DNA from: Phreatobacter stygius
Lineage (GTDB): Bacteria > Pseudomonadota > Alphaproteobacteria > Rhizobiales > Phreatobacteraceae
NCBI RefSeq assembly: GCF_005144885.1
Contig: NZ_CP039690.1
Location: 5,035,001 to 5,099,000, forward strand
Length of the DNA stretch: 64,000 bases
Direction: 5' to 3'
Shown here: piece after piece, positions 8,128 through 17,321 of the stretch
How positions within the stretch are numbered: position 1 is the first letter of the stretch
Layout: every line of letters starts with the position of its first letter
Translations under genes and position numbers: made by a program
Notes under the pieces: model-generated
Seen by the model: the letters and a program-made list of their open reading frames with translations, nothing else
What the model was told of the DNA's origin: nothing
The model's database searches: none

Positions 8128-8454
8128 ATGACAATCAAGACAGAGGCCTTTCGCGGCCCAATCGAAACTTTTCGTTTCACCGCAAGCTCCCGCGTTTTCA
8201 CGCCAAAACTGAAGGCCATCGTGCCTGGCCTGCCGGGGCGCCCCGCTTCGGCGGACCAAGGCGCGCGCGTGATACCGATCAAGTCGCGGCCAAACCCTGG
8301 TGCCTTGGTCAACCGCCATGTCCTCGGCCGTCCGCGCGCGACCTGGCGCGTCAGTCCGGCGAGCGGCCGCCTCGAACTCTGCTGGAGCCTGGATACCGGC
8401 TCGAGCGCCGGATCAAAGGCGATGCCTCGGGGAGTTTTCCCATGCGTGTCCTGA
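8128..8454 (+). CDS. Small conserved-looking hypothetical protein
   Basis: 108 aa, no domain recognised. The segment ATWRVSPASGRLELCWSL looks like a motif I recall from small proteins of related bacteria (a W-x-V-x-P-x-T/S-G-R-L-E pattern). The end overlaps the DUF2493 gene by 13 bases, suggesting translational coupling. The ATG at 8128 is preceded by GGAGACGAGCC. The N-terminal third is weakly protein-like, so the true start could lie further in. Confidence 0.5.
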   Translation: MTIKTEAFRGPIETFRFTASSRVFTPKLKAIVPGLPGRPASADQGARVIPIKSRPNPGALVNRHVLGRPRATWRVSPASGRLELCWSLDTGSSAGSKAMPRGVFPCVS

Positions 8455-8900
8455 TCTGTGGTGGTCGGCATTATGACGACGCGGCCGCCATTCGGCGCGA
8501 GCTTGACCGCCTGCATGGCGGCCAGCCGATCGGCGTGCTCATCCATGGCGGGCTGGCGGCGATCGGCAATGCCGCCGAGGCCTGGGCGCGCGAGCACAAC
8601 GTCCATGTCGTGCGTTATCCGCCGAACTGGACGCTGCTCGGCAACCGAGCCGAGGCGCGGCGCAATGCCTTCATGCTCGAAGACAGCCGGCCGGATGTTC
8701 TGCTGGCCTTCCCGGGCGGGCGCGATACGGCGGATCTCGTCCGTCTCGCGCGGGTCGCGGCAACGCCGGTCCGGCTGGCGCCCGCCGGTCGGCCCGGATG
8801 CGGTGCCGAGGCAAAGTCCAGCGACAGTCCGGAGGGCCGATCGCGAGGCTTTTCCCGGCATGGCCTGACAGCCGTCGGCTGCTCGCTGTGGGCAGCCTGA
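8442..8900 (+). CDS. DUF2493 (SLOG-family) protein
   Basis: 152 aa. MRVLICGGRHYDD, IGVLIHGGLAAIGNAAEAWA and VLLAFPGGRDTADLV match the DUF2493 / YspA group of the SLOG (cpYpsA-like) Rossmann superfamily, predicted to bind nucleotide-type ligands. Domain residues fill 1-110. The tail of about 40 residues after VRLAP is low-complexity and unlike the family; it may follow a lost original stop codon. Role unknown. Confidence 0.75.
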   Translation: MRVLICGGRHYDDAAAIRRELDRLHGGQPIGVLIHGGLAAIGNAAEAWAREHNVHVVRYPPNWTLLGNRAEARRNAFMLEDSRPDVLLAFPGGRDTADLVRLARVAATPVRLAPAGRPGCGAEAKSSDSPEGRSRGFSRHGLTAVGCSLWAA

Positions 8901-8956
8901 CACACGCCCTTCACAAACTATCGAAACATAACGCAACATCTCGACACAGGTGATCA

Positions 8957-10357
8957 ATGACACGCCAGATTCGGCTTGCGATGCCCCTTGGGCTCGCCCC
9001 ACGCTTGAAGCTCCGCACCCTCGCATCGGCCGCGCTGTTGTCGCTCGCCGCCATTCCCGCTCACGCCCAGGGTTGGTCCTATCCGACCGGCGAGCGGGTG
9101 GCCGAGGATGTCCGGATCAACGCCCAGCTGACCGAGTTCATCCAGGGCTATCCGAGCTTCCGGGTACCCTATAGCGGGCAGAACAGCCTGCCGCCGGGCG
9201 GCCAGGTGCGCCAGTCGACCAGCATCACCGCCTATATGGGCTTCCGTCTGCCCTGGACCGGCGGCGAACTCTATTTCAACCCGGAATATTTCCAGGGCTT
9301 CGGCCTCGGCGATACGCTGGGCATTGCCGGCTTCACCAATGGCGACGCCCAGAAGGCCGGCAACCGGGTTGGCGTCCTGTCGGTCGCCAGGCTGTTCCTG
9401 CGCCAGACCTTCGCGCTCGGCCCCGAGACCGAATGGCGGCCGGGCGACTTCAACCAGCTCGCCGGTTTCGTGCCGACCCGCCGGGTGGTGGTCACCGTCG
9501 GCAAGTTCGCCTCCCTCGATATTTTCCAGACCAGCGCCTATGCCGGCGACACCCGGCGGCAGTTCTGGAACTGGTCGATCTGGGGGCCGGGCGCCTGGGA
9601 CGTCGCGGCCGACGTGCGCGGTTATACCCAAGGTGTTGCGATCGAGGTGATCCCGGATCCGGCGCTCGCGATCCGCTATGGCGCGCTGCTCTTGCCCTCG
9701 CAGCCGAATGGCGGCGAGCTGCCGTTCCGCATGAACAACCTCAACCATATCCTGGAGGTTGCCTATCAGCACCGCTGGTTCGGCCGGCCCGGCGCGATCA
9801 AGCCTTTCGCCTTCTATTCGGTCGGCGCCATGGGCAATTACAGCCAAGCCGGCGTGATCAGTGCCGGCGGCGGGCTGACGCCGGACGAGGCGATGGCCAC
9901 CACCCGCCGCTTCGGCAACCAGAAATGGGGTTTCGGCCTGCTGGTCGACCAGGAACTCGCCGACAATGTCGGTGCCTTCCTGCGCGCCAGCTGGAGCGAC
10001 GGCAAGACCGAGACCTTCGCGTTCACCCAGATCGACCGCTCGGTGTCGTTCGGCCTGAGTTTCAAGGGCGAGTTGTGGAACCGGCCGGGCCATTCGGCCG
10101 GCATCGCGGTGGCGCAGAACGATCTGTCCAGCCACCACAAGCAGTTCCTCGCCTCCGGCGGCACCGGCATCATCGTCGGCGACGGGCGCTTGAGGTACGG
10201 CAGCGAGCGGCTGATGGAGGCCTATTACGAGCTGCCGGTCTACCGCGACAACGTCTTCGTCGCGGCCAATTACCAGCTCGTCCACAATCCCGGCTACAAC
10301 CGCGACCGCGCCGGCCCGGTCCATGTCTTCGGCATGCGCATCCACGCCCGCTACTGA
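8957..10357 (+). CDS. Carbohydrate-selective porin, OprB family
   Basis: 466 aa outer-membrane beta-barrel. A signal peptide ends near AIPAHAQG (about residue 38). The mature part alternates aromatic beta strands (AYMGFRLPWTGGELYFNPEYFQGFG, KWGFGLLVDQELADNVGAFLRASW, NVFVAANYQLVHNPGYNRDRAGPVHVFGMRIHARY) and ends in Tyr, as outer-membrane proteins need. The repeated gorgeous 'NPGYNRDRGPV' pattern is an OprB hallmark. It may admit sugars or acids; it converges on the amino-acid ABC operon with only 16 bases between stops. Confidence 0.8.
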   Translation: MTRQIRLAMPLGLAPRLKLRTLASAALLSLAAIPAHAQGWSYPTGERVAEDVRINAQLTEFIQGYPSFRVPYSGQNSLPPGGQVRQSTSITAYMGFRLPWTGGELYFNPEYFQGFGLGDTLGIAGFTNGDAQKAGNRVGVLSVARLFLRQTFALGPETEWRPGDFNQLAGFVPTRRVVVTVGKFASLDIFQTSAYAGDTRRQFWNWSIWGPGAWDVAADVRGYTQGVAIEVIPDPALAIRYGALLLPSQPNGGELPFRMNNLNHILEVAYQHRWFGRPGAIKPFAFYSVGAMGNYSQAGVISAGGGLTPDEAMATTRRFGNQKWGFGLLVDQELADNVGAFLRASWSDGKTETFAFTQIDRSVSFGLSFKGELWNRPGHSAGIAVAQNDLSSHHKQFLASGGTGIIVGDGRLRYGSERLMEAYYELPVYRDNVFVAANYQLVHNPGYNRDRAGPVHVFGMRIHARY

Positions 10358-10373
10358 GCCGGACCGGCGCGCC

Positions 10374-11096
10374 TCACACCCGCCGGCTGAGGAAACTCTT
10401 CAGCCGCGGGTGGCTGGGGCTGTCGATCAGGTCCGCCGGCGCGCCGCGTTCGGCGACGCGGCCTTGCTCCATGAACCAGATCTCGTCGGCCACCTCGCGG
10501 GCAAAACCCATTTCGTGGGTGACACAGATCATGGTCATGCCGGCCGCCGCGAGCTGCTTCATGGCGGCGAGCACTTCGCCGACCATTTCCGGGTCGAGCG
10601 CCGAGGTCGGCTCGTCGAACAGCATGGCCTCGGGGTCCATGGCGAGCGCGCGGGCAATGGCGACGCGCTGGCGCTGGCCGCCGGAGAGCTTGCCCGGCAT
10701 CTCGTCGGCCTTGTCGGCCAAACCGACACGGGCGAGTTCGGCGAGCGCCCGCTCGCGCGCTTCCGGCTTGGCCATGTTGCGCAGCTTGGTCAGTCCCAGC
10801 GTGATATTGCCGGCCGCGGTCAGGTGCGGGAACAGGTTATAGGCCTGGAACACGAAGCCGACGCGCTGGCGCAGCGCATTGATGTCGAGGCCGCGGCCGG
10901 CAATGTCCTGGCCGTCGACCGTGACGCGGCCGCCCTGGATCGCCTCGAGCCGGGTCACCGTGCGGATCAGCGTCGACTTGCCGGAGCCCGATGGCCCGAC
11001 CAGCACCTTGACCTCGCCGCGGCGGACCTCGCCGGAGACCCCGGCGAGCGCCTGCATCGGCCCGAACCATTTGTCGACATTCTCGAAGCGGATCAT
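10374..11096 (-). CDS. Polar amino-acid ABC transporter ATPase
   Basis: 240 aa. Walker A is GPSGSGKST, the signature is [17 protein letters not shown], Walker B is MLFDEP, and the switch His is in [14 protein letters not shown], as in GltL/GlnQ-type ATPases. Last gene of the operon that runs from RraA at 15376. Seven bases separate it from the second permease. It energises uptake of a polar, probably acidic, amino acid. Confidence 0.9.
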   Translation of the reverse strand: MIRFENVDKWFGPMQALAGVSGEVRRGEVKVLVGPSGSGKSTLIRTVTRLEAIQGGRVTVDGQDIAGRGLDINALRQRVGFVFQAYNLFPHLTAAGNITLGLTKLRNMAKPEARERALAELARVGLADKADEMPGKLSGGQRQRVAIARALAMDPEAMLFDEPTSALDPEMVGEVLAAMKQLAAAGMTMICVTHEMGFAREVADEIWFMEQGRVAERGAPADLIDSPSHPRLKSFLSRRV

Positions 11097-11103
11097 GCCG
11101 GCC

Positions 11104-11814
11104 TCACGCGGTCACCGTCACGCCGGGCGCCGCACCGCGCTCGGCTGAAATGCGCCGCTCGATGAAGCGGGCGAGCGAGGTCAGCGCGAAGCACAGCGTG
11201 AAATAGGTCAGCGCCAGGATGCCATAGACCTCGAACGGCTTGGTCAGCAGCACGTTGTTGACCTGGCTCGCGGCGAAGGTCACCTCATGCGCGCTGATGA
11301 CGTAACCGAGCGAGGTTTCCTTGATGGTCGAGACGAACTGGCTGACCATGCTCGGCAGCATGTTGTGCAAGGCCTGCGGCAGCACGACCTTAAACGTCGT
11401 GGCGAAATAACCGAGGCCCAGCGCCTTGGCCGCTTCGACCTGGCCCTTGGGCAAGCCTTCGATGCCGGCGCGGATGATCTCGGAGAGATAGGCCGCCTCA
11501 TAGATCACCAGTGCGATGACCAGGGTTTCGACGCCGCCGACGGCGCGCCCGATGATCAGCGGCGAGAAGAAATAGGTCCAGAAGATGAACATGATGAGCG
11601 GCAGGCCGCGCACCCCGTGGACGATGGCTGTCGCCGGCAGGCGCAGCACCCGATAAGGGCTGAGGCGGGCCAGAGCCAGCGCGATGGCGAAGGGAAAGCA
11701 CAAGGTCAGCGCGGTCACCGCCATGAACATCGTCATGGCGAGGCCGCCGATCGGCCCGTGCGGATATTGGCCGACGAGGAACAGGAGCCAATTGTCCTGG
11801 AGGATCTGCAGCAT
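11104..11814 (-). CDS. Polar amino-acid ABC permease (GltK type)
   Basis: 236 aa His/Glu/Gln/Arg/opine-type permease with about five membrane segments. The coupling-helix EAA motif is [23 protein letters not shown]. Its start codon overlaps the stop of the first permease by one base (TGATG), so the two are translated together and should form a heterodimer. Confidence 0.9.
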   Translation of the reverse strand: MLQILQDNWLLFLVGQYPHGPIGGLAMTMFMAVTALTLCFPFAIALALARLSPYRVLRLPATAIVHGVRGLPLIMFIFWTYFFSPLIIGRAVGGVETLVIALVIYEAAYLSEIIRAGIEGLPKGQVEAAKALGLGYFATTFKVVLPQALHNMLPSMVSQFVSTIKETSLGYVISAHEVTFAASQVNNVLLTKPFEVYGILALTYFTLCFALTSLARFIERRISAERGAAPGVTVTA

Positions 11815-12512
11815 CAGCGCGCCTCCAGCTTGAGCCGGCGGTCGGCGAAATCGCCGAGCGCCATGATGCAGAAGGACACGGCGAGATAGACCGCGGTCGC
11901 GACCGCGAAGGCCTCGAAGGTCTTGAACGTGTAGCTCTCCACCTCGCGGGTGCGGTAGGTGAGTTCGCCAACCCCGATCGCCATGGCGAGGCTGGTGTTC
12001 TTGAACAAGAGCAAGGTCTGGTTGATCAGGGGCGGGATGACGATGCGCAGTGCCTGCGGCAGCACGATATAGCCCATGGCGCCGAGATAGCCGAAGCCGA
12101 TCGAGCGTGCCGCCTCATATTGGGTCTTCGGGATCGAGCGGATGCCGCTGCGCAGGTCCTCGGCGACATAGGCCGCGGCCGCCAGGCCCAGCGCCACGGT
12201 GGCCAGCAGGAACTCGCCGTGATGGGCGTTGATCCAGAGCCTCGCCCAGCGCGGCAGGAGCGAGGGCACGCCGAAATACCAGACGAAGATCTGCACCAGC
12301 AGCGGCACGTTGCGGTGATATTCGACATAGAGCGCGACGAACCATTCGAACGGCCGGAACGGGATCATCCTGACGAGGGTGAGCAGGATGCCGACCGTCA
12401 TGGCCAGGCACCAGGCGGCCGCCGTCAGCGCCAGCGTGGTGGCGATGCCGATCAGGAACCAGTTGAGATATTGGCCGCTTAAGACCGCGCCGAGATCGAA
12501 GACATAACCCAT
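11814..12512 (-). CDS. Polar amino-acid ABC permease (GltJ type)
   Basis: 232 aa, same permease family as the next gene. The EAA motif is EAARSIGFGYLGAMGYIVLPQAL. The ATG at 12512 (MGYVFDLGAVLSGQY) gives the normal family length; the open frame extends 65 codons upstream but that part crosses the REP-like hairpin and is not coding. It follows the binding-protein gene after a 79-base gap. Confidence 0.9.
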   Translation of the reverse strand: MGYVFDLGAVLSGQYLNWFLIGIATTLALTAAAWCLAMTVGILLTLVRMIPFRPFEWFVALYVEYHRNVPLLVQIFVWYFGVPSLLPRWARLWINAHHGEFLLATVALGLAAAAYVAEDLRSGIRSIPKTQYEAARSIGFGYLGAMGYIVLPQALRIVIPPLINQTLLLFKNTSLAMAIGVGELTYRTREVESYTFKTFEAFAVATAVYLAVSFCIMALGDFADRRLKLEAR

Positions 12513-12543
12513 TGCGTCAGGTCCCGTGGGAGGGCGCTCAATT

Positions 12544-12568
12544 GACCCTCTCCCTGAGGGAGAGGGTC
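12544..12568. repeat. REP-like hairpin between binding protein and permease
   Basis: GACCCTCTCCC-TGA-GGGAGAGGGTC with 11-bp arms. It lies between the solute-binding-protein stop (12592) and the permease start (12512) on the same transcript. A 3' hairpin here would protect the upstream mRNA and so favour high binding-protein output relative to the permeases, as REP sequences do in malEFG. Confidence 0.8.
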
Positions 12569-12591
12569 GATGAAGGCAGCCCGTTCCCGCC

Positions 12592-13419
12592 TCAGCGGAT
12601 CTCTTCGATCTTGAAGTCGCGGCGGATGTTGAACACCGTGCCTTCGCCCAGCCACTTGGTGAAGATGCGGTCGATCTCACCGGAGCTTTCGAGCCCGGCG
12701 AGCACACCGTTCACGTGGTTGCGGAACGCCGTCTCGCCACGGCGCAGGCCGAGGCCCCAGGGTTCGGCGAACAGCGACTTCTCGATCACCACCATCGGGT
12801 TGGTCGCCTGCGCCTGCTGGCGCAGCTTCACCAGGATCAGTTCCGAGGCGCAGAAGGCGTCGACCTTGTCCTGCACCAGCGCCAGGAAGGCGGACGAGGT
12901 GTCCTGGAAGGTGACGGTGTCGGCGGTCGGGATCAGTCGGCGCACGCCCTGTTCGGAGGACGAGCCCTTGATCGCCGTCACTTTCTTGCCGGCGAGCTGT
13001 TCCAGCAAGGTGAGGCCGGACTCGCGCGTCACCATGATCTTCTGCTGGCTGACGAAATAGGAGAACGAGAAGTCGATCTGCTGGGCGCGCTCGGGCGTAT
13101 GGCCGAGATTGGCGGCGAGGATATCGACCCGGCCCTGGGTCAGCTCGGGGATGCGCGCTTCCACCGCGATCGGCTTCAATTCCAGCGCCACGCCGAGCGA
13201 TTCCGCCACCTTCTGGCAAATGTCGACGTCGTAACCGACGATCTGCCGGGTCTGCGGATGCTGGAACGAGAACGGCTCGGCGGTGCCGAGCGTGCCGCAG
13301 ATGAGCTTGCCGCGCGAGCGGATGTCGGCGAGCTGGTCGGCCTTGGCGGCGAGCGTCGCGCCCGCGACGAGGGCCGCGCCGAGCGCCAGGACGGAGGTGA
13401 GCTGGGATGCGCGTTTCAT
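12592..13419 (-). CDS. Amino-acid ABC transporter substrate-binding protein
   Basis: 275 aa family-3 periplasmic binding protein with a signal peptide cut near KADQLADI. GYDVDICQKVAESLG, then EARIPELTQGRVDILAANLGHTPERAQQIDFSFSYF, is the GltI-like core. The short distance to the aminotransferase (39 bases) puts it in one operon with it. The ligand is probably a glutamate-like amino acid. Confidence 0.9.
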   Translation of the reverse strand: MKRASQLTSVLALGAALVAGATLAAKADQLADIRSRGKLICGTLGTAEPFSFQHPQTRQIVGYDVDICQKVAESLGVALELKPIAVEARIPELTQGRVDILAANLGHTPERAQQIDFSFSYFVSQQKIMVTRESGLTLLEQLAGKKVTAIKGSSSEQGVRRLIPTADTVTFQDTSSAFLALVQDKVDAFCASELILVKLRQQAQATNPMVVIEKSLFAEPWGLGLRRGETAFRNHVNGVLAGLESSGEIDRIFTKWLGEGTVFNIRRDFKIEEIR

Positions 13420-13457
13420 GGTAGGTCCCCTTGTGGTCTTGATCTGCTGTTTCTTGA

Positions 13458-14675
13458 TCAGTTGAGCGCCTGGCTCGCGCGTTTCAGCCGCGTACAGGCT
13501 TCTTCGATATCGCTGAGCGAGGTGGCGATCGACAGGCGGAGATACGGCGACAGCCCGTAGGCCGCGCCGTCGAGCACAGCGACGCCGGCCTCTTCCAGGA
13601 AGAACAGCGCAACGTCGAAATCGGTCTTCAGCTCACGCCCGTCCGCCCGCTTCCGGCCGATCAGCCCGGCAACGGAAGGGTAGACATAGAAGGCGCCATC
13701 CGGCGTCTGGCAGGTGATGCCGTCAATGCCGTTCAAGAGTTCCACCGCCCGGTCGCGCCGCGCCCGGTAGGCGGTGCGCGCCTCGGCGACGAAGCTCTGG
13801 TCGCCTTCGAGCGCCGCCGCCGCGGCCGCCATGCTCATCGAGGCGGCGCCCGACGTCGTCTGCGACTGAATGACGTTGATCGCGCCGATGAGCGGCTTCG
13901 GGCCCGCGCCATAACCGATGCGGAAACCGGTCATGGCATAGGTCTTGGAGACGCCGTTGACCAGCAGCGTGCGGCCGGCGAGACGCGGCTCGATCGCCAC
14001 CGGCGAAACCGGCTCGCCGCCGTCGAAGCGGATATGCTCGTAGATGTCATCGGTCATCAGGGCCACATGCGGGTGGCGCATGAGCACGTCGGTCAACGCC
14101 TTCATTTCGGTCGCCGAATAGAATGCGCCGGTCGGGTTCGACGGGGTGTTGAGGATCAGCCAGCGGGTCTTTGGCGTGATCGCCTGTTCGAGCGCCTCCG
14201 CCGTCAGCTTGAAACCGGAATTCTCGCCGCAGGCGACAATGACCGGCGTGCCGTCGCAGGCCAGCACCATGTCGGGATAGGACACCCAAAAAGGCGCGGG
14301 AACGATCACCTCGTCGCCTTCGCCAAGGGTTGCGGCCAGCGCGTTGAAAAGGACCTGCTTGGCGCCGGTGCCAACGGTGATCTGGTCGAGCCCATAGGTG
14401 ACGCCGTTCTCGCGGGCGAGTTTGGCGGCGATCGCCTTGCGCAGGCGTGGCGTGCCGTTGACCGGCGTATAACGCGTCTCGCCGGCCGCCATGGCTGCGG
14501 TCGCGGCGGCCTGGATATGGGCCGGCGTATCGAAGTCCGGCTCGCCGACGGTCAGGTCGATGATGTCGTGACCCTGAGCCTTCAGCTCCTGGGCGCGCAT
14601 GCGCGCGACCATGCTGGGCGAGGGTTTGATGCGCTTGACGCGCGGCGACAGCGGGATCTCGGTGACGACGGTCAT
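13458..14675 (-). CDS. Class I/II aminotransferase, aspartate-aminotransferase type
   Basis: 405 aa PLP enzyme. LTVGEPDFDTPAHI, LNTPSNPTGAFY, MTDDIYEHIRFDG and the Schiff-base lysine in NGVSKTYAMTGFRIGYG match rhizobial-type aspartate aminotransferases (subgroup I-gamma). It lies between an RraA-family gene (two bases upstream) and an amino-acid importer. This suggests it deaminates the imported amino acid to a 2-oxo acid for the aldolase rather than serving general metabolism. Confidence 0.85.
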   Translation of the reverse strand: MTVVTEIPLSPRVKRIKPSPSMVARMRAQELKAQGHDIIDLTVGEPDFDTPAHIQAAATAAMAAGETRYTPVNGTPRLRKAIAAKLARENGVTYGLDQITVGTGAKQVLFNALAATLGEGDEVIVPAPFWVSYPDMVLACDGTPVIVACGENSGFKLTAEALEQAITPKTRWLILNTPSNPTGAFYSATEMKALTDVLMRHPHVALMTDDIYEHIRFDGGEPVSPVAIEPRLAGRTLLVNGVSKTYAMTGFRIGYGAGPKPLIGAINVIQSQTTSGAASMSMAAAAAALEGDQSFVAEARTAYRARRDRAVELLNGIDGITCQTPDGAFYVYPSVAGLIGRKRADGRELKTDFDVALFFLEEAGVAVLDGAAYGLSPYLRLSIATSLSDIEEACTRLKRASQALN

Positions 14676-14677
14676 GA

Positions 14678-15376
14678 TCAGGCCTTCTCCACGACGCCGG
14701 CGTCGCTGGTATGAGTCTTCTCGGCGACGCCGGTGGCGCCGATATAAGAATTGTCGAAGCGGCCCTCTGCGATCGCGCTGAGCGCACCGGCCTCGCGCGC
14801 CTCCTGTTGCTGCACCAGCGCCAGCAACTCCTCGGCGTCGGCGCGGTCGAAACAGATGACGCCGTCCTCGTCGCCGACCACCACGTCGCCGGGCATCACC
14901 ACCATGCCGTCAATGGCAACCGGCACATTGATCTCGCCGGGGCCGGCCTTGTAGGGACCGCGATGGGTGACGCCGCGGGCATAACAGGGGAAGTCGGCGC
15001 TGGCGAAGGCGGCGACGTCGCGGATCGCGCCGTCGATCACGAAGCCGGCGACCCCCATCACCTTGGCCCGGCTCATCATGACCTCGCCGACCAGCGCCTG
15101 GATCAGGTCGCCGCCGCCGTCGACCACCAGCACGTCGCCAGGCCGCAGGATCTCATAGGCCTTGTGCAGCATGAAATTGTCGCCTGGCCGGGTCTTCACG
15201 GTCACCGCGGTGCCGACGAGCTTGCCGGCGCGGTGGTAGGGGCGCAGCGCCCGCGTGCCATGCAACCGGTTCATGTTGTCGGAGATGACCGCCACCTGGG
15301 CCGAACGGAAGGCGTCGAGAATGCCCTCGGGAACCGGCGGCGCGGATGGGTTGGAACGATGACCAATGAGCGACAT
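14678..15376 (-). CDS. RraA-family 4-hydroxy-4-methyl-2-oxoglutarate-type aldolase
   Basis: 232 aa. VVDGGGDLIQALVGEVM, VAGFVIDGAIRD and GDVVVGDEDGVICF match the RraA / HMG-CHA aldolase family. The Arg-Asp pair used by aldolases is present, unlike E. coli RraA. The acidic residue usually three positions after that Asp is Ala here (RDVAAF), so aldolase activity is not certain. First gene of the operon, divergent from the LysR gene at 15528. Alternatives are a 2-oxo-acid decarboxylase or another lyase of the family. Confidence 0.8.
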   Translation of the reverse strand: MSLIGHRSNPSAPPVPEGILDAFRSAQVAVISDNMNRLHGTRALRPYHRAGKLVGTAVTVKTRPGDNFMLHKAYEILRPGDVLVVDGGGDLIQALVGEVMMSRAKVMGVAGFVIDGAIRDVAAFASADFPCYARGVTHRGPYKAGPGEINVPVAIDGMVVMPGDVVVGDEDGVICFDRADAEELLALVQQQEAREAGALSAIAEGRFDNSYIGATGVAEKTHTSDAGVVEKA

Positions 15377-15445
15377 GGGCGTAAGGACCGTGTGCTGGAA
15401 TGCGGGCTGGATGAAGATTATGTGACCCGCGCGGGATGACAGAAA

Positions 15446-15460
15446 GCGAATATTATTCGC
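15446..15460. promoter_or_regulatory. Dyad between RraA operon and lysR
   Basis: GCGAAT-ATT-ATTCGC, a perfect 6-bp dyad in the AT-rich centre of the 151-bp divergent region. It is the best candidate site for the LysR protein encoded at 15528 to control the minus-strand transport and degradation operon. Confidence 0.45.
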
Positions 15461-15527
15461 ATTCTCAATCGCTTTTGTTCATTGAACGGGATAGGGACGA
15501 TCACGTCTGTCGCGAGGAGTTGTGCCC

Positions 15528-16436
15528 ATGCCGGTCACTCTGAAACAACTCGAAGCCTTTTACTGGACCGCCAGCCTTGGCGGATTCGTCGAAGCGGCCG
15601 ACCGGCTGAACCTCGCGCAATCGACCATTTCGAAGCGCATCCTCGAGCTCGAGGACGTCATTGGCGGCCAGCTGCTCGACCGTTCCAGCCGGACCTTGCG
15701 GCTGACCCGGGCGGGAGAGGCGAGCCTTGGCCTTGCCGCCGACATGCTGTCGCTGGAGCTGCGCTTCCGCGAGGCGGCCGGCGGCGCCGCGACGTTTTCC
15801 GGGCCGTTCCGCTTCGGCGTCACGGAACTGGTCGCGCTCACCTGGCTGCCGAATTTCATCGTGGCGATGAAGGCCGACTATCCAGGCTTGGTGCCGGTAC
15901 CGGAAGTGGCCGCCAGCATCGATCTGTTCGAAAAGCTCGGCGCCAATGAACTCGACCTGGTCATCGGGCTCGACCCGCCGCCGGGCTCGACCGTCACCGC
16001 GGTGCCCTTGCAGGGCGTCAAGCTGGAATGGGTCTGCGCGCCCGGCTTCGGCCCGGCGAAGGACAAGATCCCGCTGAAGGAACTGAACAACTATCCGATC
16101 CTGACCCAGGGCCAGGGCTCCGGCCTGCAGCGCCTTGTGCTCGACTGGGCTGTGGTCAACGGCTTGACCGTCAATCAGGTGGTCCAGTGCAACAGCCTGA
16201 ATGTGCTCGCCGGCCTGGCGGCCTCGGGGCTCGGCATCACCTTTCTGACCGCCAGCTATTTTGCGCCCGAGATTGCCAGCGGCAAGCTCAGGATCATCGA
16301 GACCGAGCCGGCCATTCCGCTCTTGCATTATTTCGCCGTCCACCGCGCCCAGGATCTGTCGCCGCTCGGCGCCCGCATGGCGGCGATTGCTCAAGGGTGC
16401 TGCGATTTCTCGGCGCGCAGCCTGCCCGGGCGCTAG
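15528..16436 (+). CDS. LysR-family regulator
   Basis: 302 aa. The N-terminal winged helix (LKQLEAFYWTASLGGFVEAADRLNLAQSTISKRILELEDVIG, residues about 4-45) is a standard LysR DNA-binding domain, with an effector domain from about residue 85. The ATG at 15528 is favoured over a GTG two codons earlier because AGGAG lies eight bases before it and only two before the GTG. Divergent position suggests it controls the RraA-aminotransferase-ABC operon. Confidence 0.9.
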   Translation: MPVTLKQLEAFYWTASLGGFVEAADRLNLAQSTISKRILELEDVIGGQLLDRSSRTLRLTRAGEASLGLAADMLSLELRFREAAGGAATFSGPFRFGVTELVALTWLPNFIVAMKADYPGLVPVPEVAASIDLFEKLGANELDLVIGLDPPPGSTVTAVPLQGVKLEWVCAPGFGPAKDKIPLKELNNYPILTQGQGSGLQRLVLDWAVVNGLTVNQVVQCNSLNVLAGLAASGLGITFLTASYFAPEIASGKLRIIETEPAIPLLHYFAVHRAQDLSPLGARMAAIAQGCCDFSARSLPGR

Positions 16437-16442
16437 GGTGCG

Positions 16443-17123
16443 TCAGCCGCCATGCGCGCGGAACAGCGCCAGCGTGCGCTGGAAGGCGAGCCCGGCACTG
16501 ACCGAGTCATAGTCGGCGCGGCGGTCGGAATTGAAGCCGTGGCCGGCGTCATAGAGATAGACCTCGACCTCCGGCCGGGCCAGTTTGAACGCTTCGATGC
16601 TGTCGAGCGGAATGCCGCTGTCCTGTTTGCCGAAATGCAGGATGGTCGGGCAGCGTGGCGCTTCCGCCGCGAGGCGCGGGACCATGCTGCCGTAATAGCC
16701 TGAAGCTGCCGACAGCCCTGCACAGCGCGCCGCCGCGGCATAGGTCACCGAGCCGCCGTAACAATAGCCGGTGATGAACACCGGACCGGCGGACCGCAGC
16801 ATCTCGATGCAGCTCTGGGTATCGGCAATCGACAGGTCGAAAGGATGTTGCTCGCGGGCGATCTTGATCGCCATCGCGATGCCCTCGGGGCTGTAGGGCG
16901 CCTGCAGGCCCGGGGCTTCGCGGTCATAGAGCGCCGGCGCCAGGACCTCGTAGCCTTCCGCCGCGTAGACGTCGCATTGCTCGCGGATATGATCGGTCAG
17001 GCCGAAAATCTCCTGGATCAGCACCAGGCCGCCACGCCGTCCGGCCTTGGGCTTCACGTGATAGACGTCGATCTCGGCGCCGTCGGCCATGCGATGCGCC
17101 GTGACCTTACCCTGTTGAGCCAT
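16443..17123 (-). CDS. Dienelactone hydrolase family protein
   Basis: 226 aa alpha/beta hydrolase. The nucleophile is Cys in ITGYCYGGSV, the Asp lies in HFGKQDSGIP and the His in YDAGHGFNSD, the dienelactone-hydrolase triad. QEIFGLTDHIREQCDVYAAEGY is the family's N-terminal signature. The ATG at 17123 gives the usual length; upstream extension is unsupported. No aromatic-degradation genes are nearby, so the substrate is unknown. Confidence 0.85.
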   Translation of the reverse strand: MAQQGKVTAHRMADGAEIDVYHVKPKAGRRGGLVLIQEIFGLTDHIREQCDVYAAEGYEVLAPALYDREAPGLQAPYSPEGIAMAIKIAREQHPFDLSIADTQSCIEMLRSAGPVFITGYCYGGSVTYAAAARCAGLSAASGYYGSMVPRLAAEAPRCPTILHFGKQDSGIPLDSIEAFKLARPEVEVYLYDAGHGFNSDRRADYDSVSAGLAFQRTLALFRAHGG

Positions 17124-17321
17124 GCCGTACCCCGCTTTCGCCGCCAAGCGGCAGAACAACCGATGCCGATGATCCCGCCGCTTCACCCGGCTTGTCCAGC
17201 AGGCGCGGCCCCCGCCACGGCTTTGTGAACCGCGGCATCCGGCATGCGACACATCGGGTGCTTGGCGGCCGGCTTGCGTGCGGCTAAGGCTCTTATTCTG
17301 GTTTTCACAGTCCCGGTCGCC

